A stretch of 64,000 nucleotides of DNA from Verrucomicrobiota bacterium (lineage in GTDB: Bacteria; Verrucomicrobiota; Verrucomicrobiia; Opitutales; Opitutaceae): NCBI GenBank assembly GCA_016235555.1, contig JACRKC010000114.1, forward strand, positions 124,001 to 188,000, in the 5' to 3' direction. This document shows positions 61,884 to 64,000 of this stretch, one piece after another (within the stretch, counting starts at the first letter, position 1; each line of letters starts with the position of its first letter). The notes beneath the pieces were generated by a model, which made no database searches, was not told the origin of the DNA, and saw only the letters and a program-made list of their open reading frames with translations. The position numbers were made by a program, and so were the translations under genes.

Positions 61884-62588
61884 TCAATTCGCTTCGAGAT
61901 CCCGTGAAGGCTTCGTCGAACGCCGCAATGCGCGATTGCGCACCGCGTCGATGAAATCCGTGAGCGGCCGAAGCTCTTGGAGCGCGAGCTGCGCCGCCGT
62001 GGGCGACCATTGCTGCCACTGGTGACGCTCCCGGACCAACGACCGACCCACCGCGCGCAGCTCGCGCATCAAACGAAACGCCGCGATCGACGCACCATCC
62101 GCTTCGGTTCGCGGATTACCGCGCAAGGTCGCGACGTGCGCCCGCACCCGGACGCGCAGAGCCGACGTCGAGAGCCGCTCTTTTTCTGCGATTGCCAGCC
62201 AGCGTTCGATCTCGCTGGGGTCGGCGAACGCGAGGCCGACCTCGCAATGGTGCGTCCAACTCAGGGCGTCATGGCGACATGACACCGGGATGCGAGCGCA
62301 CACCATCTTGGCGTTGCGCAGCGTGCCGGCGTCGAAGCCCGCTGCCTCGGCACACTCGGTGATCAGACCGCGGCCGCGTGCGCCACTATAGGCGAGCGCA
62401 TCACCCAGCCACGCCGTTAAAGTTTGGCGCGCGCCGGTGGCCGTGCGTGCGAGGCTGGCCACGCGGCTGACAAGATGCCGCCAGGCTTCCGTTTCCATTT
62501 TTGGGGACAGGGCCAATCCCAACCGCGTGGCCCGGTCGATTCCCGTGGGTGGCAAGACGGCCAGGAGTTGCTGCACTTCAGTTCGCAT
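61884..62588 (-). CDS. island protein with HTH-like region, unknown function
   Basis: A 234-residue protein from ATG 62588. The centre has WLGDALAYSGARGRGLITECAEAAGFDAGTLRNAKMVCARIPVSCRHDALSWTHHCEVGLAFADPSEIERWLAIAEKERLSTSALRVRVR. I recognise this arrangement (GDAL-type segment, HTH-like AAGFDAGTLRNAKMV, R-x-D-x-LSW-x-HH-x-E-V) from proteins of phages, plasmids and mobile elements thought to bind DNA, but no named family is certain. The first 30 and last 70 residues are helical and basic. It overlaps the upstream gene by 11 bases, so both are on one minus-strand transcript. Confidence 0.7.
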   Translation of the reverse strand: MRTEVQQLLAVLPPTGIDRATRLGLALSPKMETEAWRHLVSRVASLARTATGARQTLTAWLGDALAYSGARGRGLITECAEAAGFDAGTLRNAKMVCARIPVSCRHDALSWTHHCEVGLAFADPSEIERWLAIAEKERLSTSALRVRVRAHVATLRGNPRTEADGASIAAFRLMRELRAVGRSLVRERHQWQQWSPTAAQLALQELRPLTDFIDAVRNRALRRSTKPSRDLEAN

Positions 62589-62946
62589 CGGCGTGCTGCA
62601 TCGGCCGCGGTGGCAGCCCGAGGCGTCGTTGCATCTTCAAAACGTGCTGCCGAAACCCTTCGGGCGTGAGTGCATGCTTGCGGGCGTAGTCACGCAGGCT
62701 GGTCAAATCGAATTCCGCGACGCCCGTGGCGTAGATCAGGACATCGACCGCCAAATCGCGATCGCGCGAGCCGGCGAGTTCATACACGATGTCGCGCACG
62801 GCGTGGAGCGCGGCATCGCGCGCACATTGCTGCTCGGGATGCAGTGCCATGCGCAGCTCGTCGAGCAACCCGGCGTCGGCACACTCCGCCACGGCATCGG
62901 CTACGATGCTGTTTCCGGCCATTTGAAAGCGTTGAAACCCGTGCAT
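62578..62946 (-). CDS. small island protein with C-terminal HTH-like segment, unknown function
   Basis: A 122-residue protein; starts considered are ATG 62946 (MHGFQRFQ) and ATG 62922 (MAGNSIVADAV). The longer frame to 63258 overlaps the divergent promoter region and is unlikely. The body is helical (AECADAGLLDELRMALHPEQQCARDAALHAVRDIVYELAG), and the C-terminus LTSLRDYARKHALTPEGFRQHVLKMQRRLGLP resembles an HTH or sigma-region-4-like helix pair. It is transcribed with the 61884 gene and divergent from the 63113 gene. Possibly a regulator of the island. Confidence 0.6.
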   Translation of the reverse strand: MHGFQRFQMAGNSIVADAVAECADAGLLDELRMALHPEQQCARDAALHAVRDIVYELAGSRDRDLAVDVLIYATGVAEFDLTSLRDYARKHALTPEGFRQHVLKMQRRLGLPPRPMQHADAN

Positions 62947-63000
62947 GCTATTCTGGGCGCAAGGATGCCACGCCAGGTGTGTCGAGGGGAAGCAAGGGCA

Positions 63001-63028
63001 GCGAACACTCGGCGACGCCAGTGTTCGC
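63001..63028. promoter_or_regulatory. 9-bp inverted repeat between divergent island genes
   Basis: GCGAACACT (63001-63009) is the exact inverse of AGTGTTCGC (63020-63028), separated by ten bases. It lies between the minus-strand gene starting at 62946 and the plus-strand gene at 63113 (or 63047). The spacing of one helical turn suits an operator bound by a dimeric repressor; candidate binders are the neighbouring HTH-like proteins. Confidence 0.5.
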
Positions 63029-63112
63029 CGGATCGACTTGACGCGCATGGACCGTCCGCGGCCGGATTGGAAAATCCTCGGCGACTGGCGCGCTTGCGAG
63101 AGCTGGTATAAT

Positions 63113-64000
63113 ATGGCCGCACCAAAACGATCCACGTCCCGCACCTTGAAGCCACGTCCTCCGCAACCCGATTGGCCCGTTGTCCTCACGGAGTGGAATG
63201 TCATCAGCGCGTTGCGGACGGCGGGTTTGCCACCGTCGCTCGCAGGCACTGTCGACATACCCGCCGCACTCGTTTCCGAGGTCAGCGCCTACCTCCGCTT
63301 TCGGACGTTGGAGTTTCGGGAATTGGAGGCGGAGGCACATGGCGTTGCGGCGGCCGAGGCGGTTTTTGCAGCGACATGCGGCTCGGCCTACGACCGATCC
63401 CACAAGGCCCGCGAATCTGCGCAACGATCCTATCTGATCGCCTTTGGCCAGCGTGATCGCGCAGCCGGCGAACTCGCCGTCGATGGCCAATGCGTGACCA
63501 CCCTTCGCGGACGGATGCTCCACGCGGAAGACCGGCTGGCGATCGTTCGTCGCCAGGCGGAACCTGCCGCCCGTGCCGCCCAACTGCAGGCGATTCGGAG
63601 CTACTGGATCGCGCTGGCGCGTCAGCGCATTCCCGAAGATATTTTCAAGGATGCTCCGCGAGGCAGTGCCATCGCGGCCATGCCGCGGCTGTTTCCCACG
63701 TGGTGGGGATGGTTCGTGCAAAAACTCGTCGAGTCTTATGACCGAAGCGACCCGGCGTATGCCCGATTGCTCCAGGAATTGCCGCGTCTCCGCGCCGAGG
63801 CCGGCCGCCCGAAACAAGTCCTCGTGTTTTCGGCGCTCGTCCGGCAATGGCGCGAGGCCCATGCCGAGCGCTACGGTCTATTGCGTGATGTTCACTATCC
63901 GGTGATCGAACAACGTGCTTGGGTGAAGGTCGGCATTGTCGAAAAGTGGTTCGAGGCGCATGCTCGCGGATACAAGCGCGACTCGGATGTGCGCGAAGCC
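63113..64000 (+). CDS. unrecognised island protein, C-terminus cut by the window edge
   Basis: The frame is open from at least 62945 to the last base, with 296 codons from ATG 63113; no stop is reached. Start choice is uncertain: ATG 63113 has a GAGAG purine tract ten bases upstream and TATAAT (63107-63112) right before it, while ATG 63047 gives MDRPRPDWKILGDWRAC, a tryptophan-rich start similar in style to the following PRPPQPDWPVVLTEWNVI. The rest is helical and tryptophan-rich (SYWIALARQRIPEDIFKD, LFPTWWGWFVQKLVESYDRSDPAYARLLQEL, WFEAHARGYKRDSD). No domain is recognised. Its length, and position within an island, make it a candidate for a new family. Confidence 0.7.
   Translation, partial: MAAPKRSTSRTLKPRPPQPDWPVVLTEWNVISALRTAGLPPSLAGTVDIPAALVSEVSAYLRFRTLEFRELEAEAHGVAAAEAVFAATCGSAYDRSHKARESAQRSYLIAFGQRDRAAGELAVDGQCVTTLRGRMLHAEDRLAIVRRQAEPAARAAQLQAIRSYWIALARQRIPEDIFKDAPRGSAIAAMPRLFPTWWGWFVQKLVESYDRSDPAYARLLQELPRLRAEAGRPKQVLVFSALVRQWREAHAERYGLLRDVHYPVIEQRAWVKVGIVEKWFEAHARGYKRDSDVREA

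Larger units (their letters stand above)
60346..64000. mobile_element. tRNA-Glu-integrated genomic island, left end (continues past the window)
   Basis: The island is defined by the tyrosine recombinase adjacent to a tRNA 3' end, an excisionase-like HTH gene next to it, and a set of genes without housekeeping homologues (minus-strand 61884 and 62578, plus-strand 63113). Coding sequences are looser and use more AT-containing codons than the polysaccharide locus. The right boundary is not visible. Confidence 0.7.

Noticed and set aside
63038-63112. TTGACG (63038) with TATAAT (63107) as a promoter
   Set aside because: The hexamers are about 63 bases apart, far from the required 16-18.
62947-63258. 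N-terminal extension of the minus-strand 62578 gene
   Set aside because: It would run through the inverted repeat and the start of the divergent gene, and its text is not helical or conserved in style as the rest.

Overview
The window is high-GC bacterial DNA. Gene content suggests a Verrucomicrobium, most likely Opitutales/Opitutaceae-like: a paired DUF1592-type c-type cytochrome protein and Tat-exported DUF1552 protein (typical of Planctomycetes and Verrucomicrobia), the tig-clpP-clpX order, and several palindromic repeats that begin with GTAG. This placement is inference from gene families; no 16S rRNA gene is present.

Layout. Positions 1-4771 hold housekeeping genes: a 5'-truncated dxs, a small cysteine-rich exported protein, tRNA-Gly(CCC), recR, a ybaB/ebfC gene, an NAD-dependent epimerase-like protein and a DJ-1/PfpI protein. 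Positions 4948-45433 are one 40-kb same-strand surface-polysaccharide locus. Most genes abut or overlap by 1-16 bases (ATGA, GTGA, TGATG junctions), which implies co-transcription and translational coupling. It encodes an asparagine-synthase/glycosyltransferase fusion, about 17 glycosyltransferase domains (GT2, GT4, GT9 and others), a radical SAM/SPASM protein, a Wzm/Wzt ABC exporter, seven methyltransferases (three FkbM-type), two OafA-type acyltransferases, a WcaF-type acetyltransferase, two GT-C-like membrane proteins, a Wzy-like and an O-antigen-ligase-like protein and, last, the polyprenyl-phosphate sugar transferase expected to start the chain. No nucleotide-sugar biosynthesis genes and no Wzx flippase are present. 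A strong terminator at 45458-45488 closes the locus.

Positions 45514-56084 hold a CX4C flavin disulfide oxidoreductase, hisA, an M42 aminopeptidase, an exported GH2 glycosidase, and the DUF1592/DUF1552 pair divergent from GH2. Positions 56165-59492 hold the minus-strand proteostasis operon tig-clpP-clpX.

Positions 59493-60270 have no convincing gene. They contain nested inverted repeats, REP-like GTAG palindromes and a MITE-like element flanked by CTAG. tRNA-Glu(CTC) follows at 60271, and a tyrosine recombinase begins 72 bases after its CCA end. From there to the window end is an integrated genomic island: integrase, excisionase-like HTH protein, two overlapping minus-strand genes, and a large unrecognised plus-strand gene running off the end. 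A 15-base repeat sits at identical distance before the starts of the integrase and the HTH gene.

The most promising material for new biology is the asparagine-synthase/glycosyltransferase fusion with its modification-rich locus, and the tRNA-Glu island with its shared upstream element.
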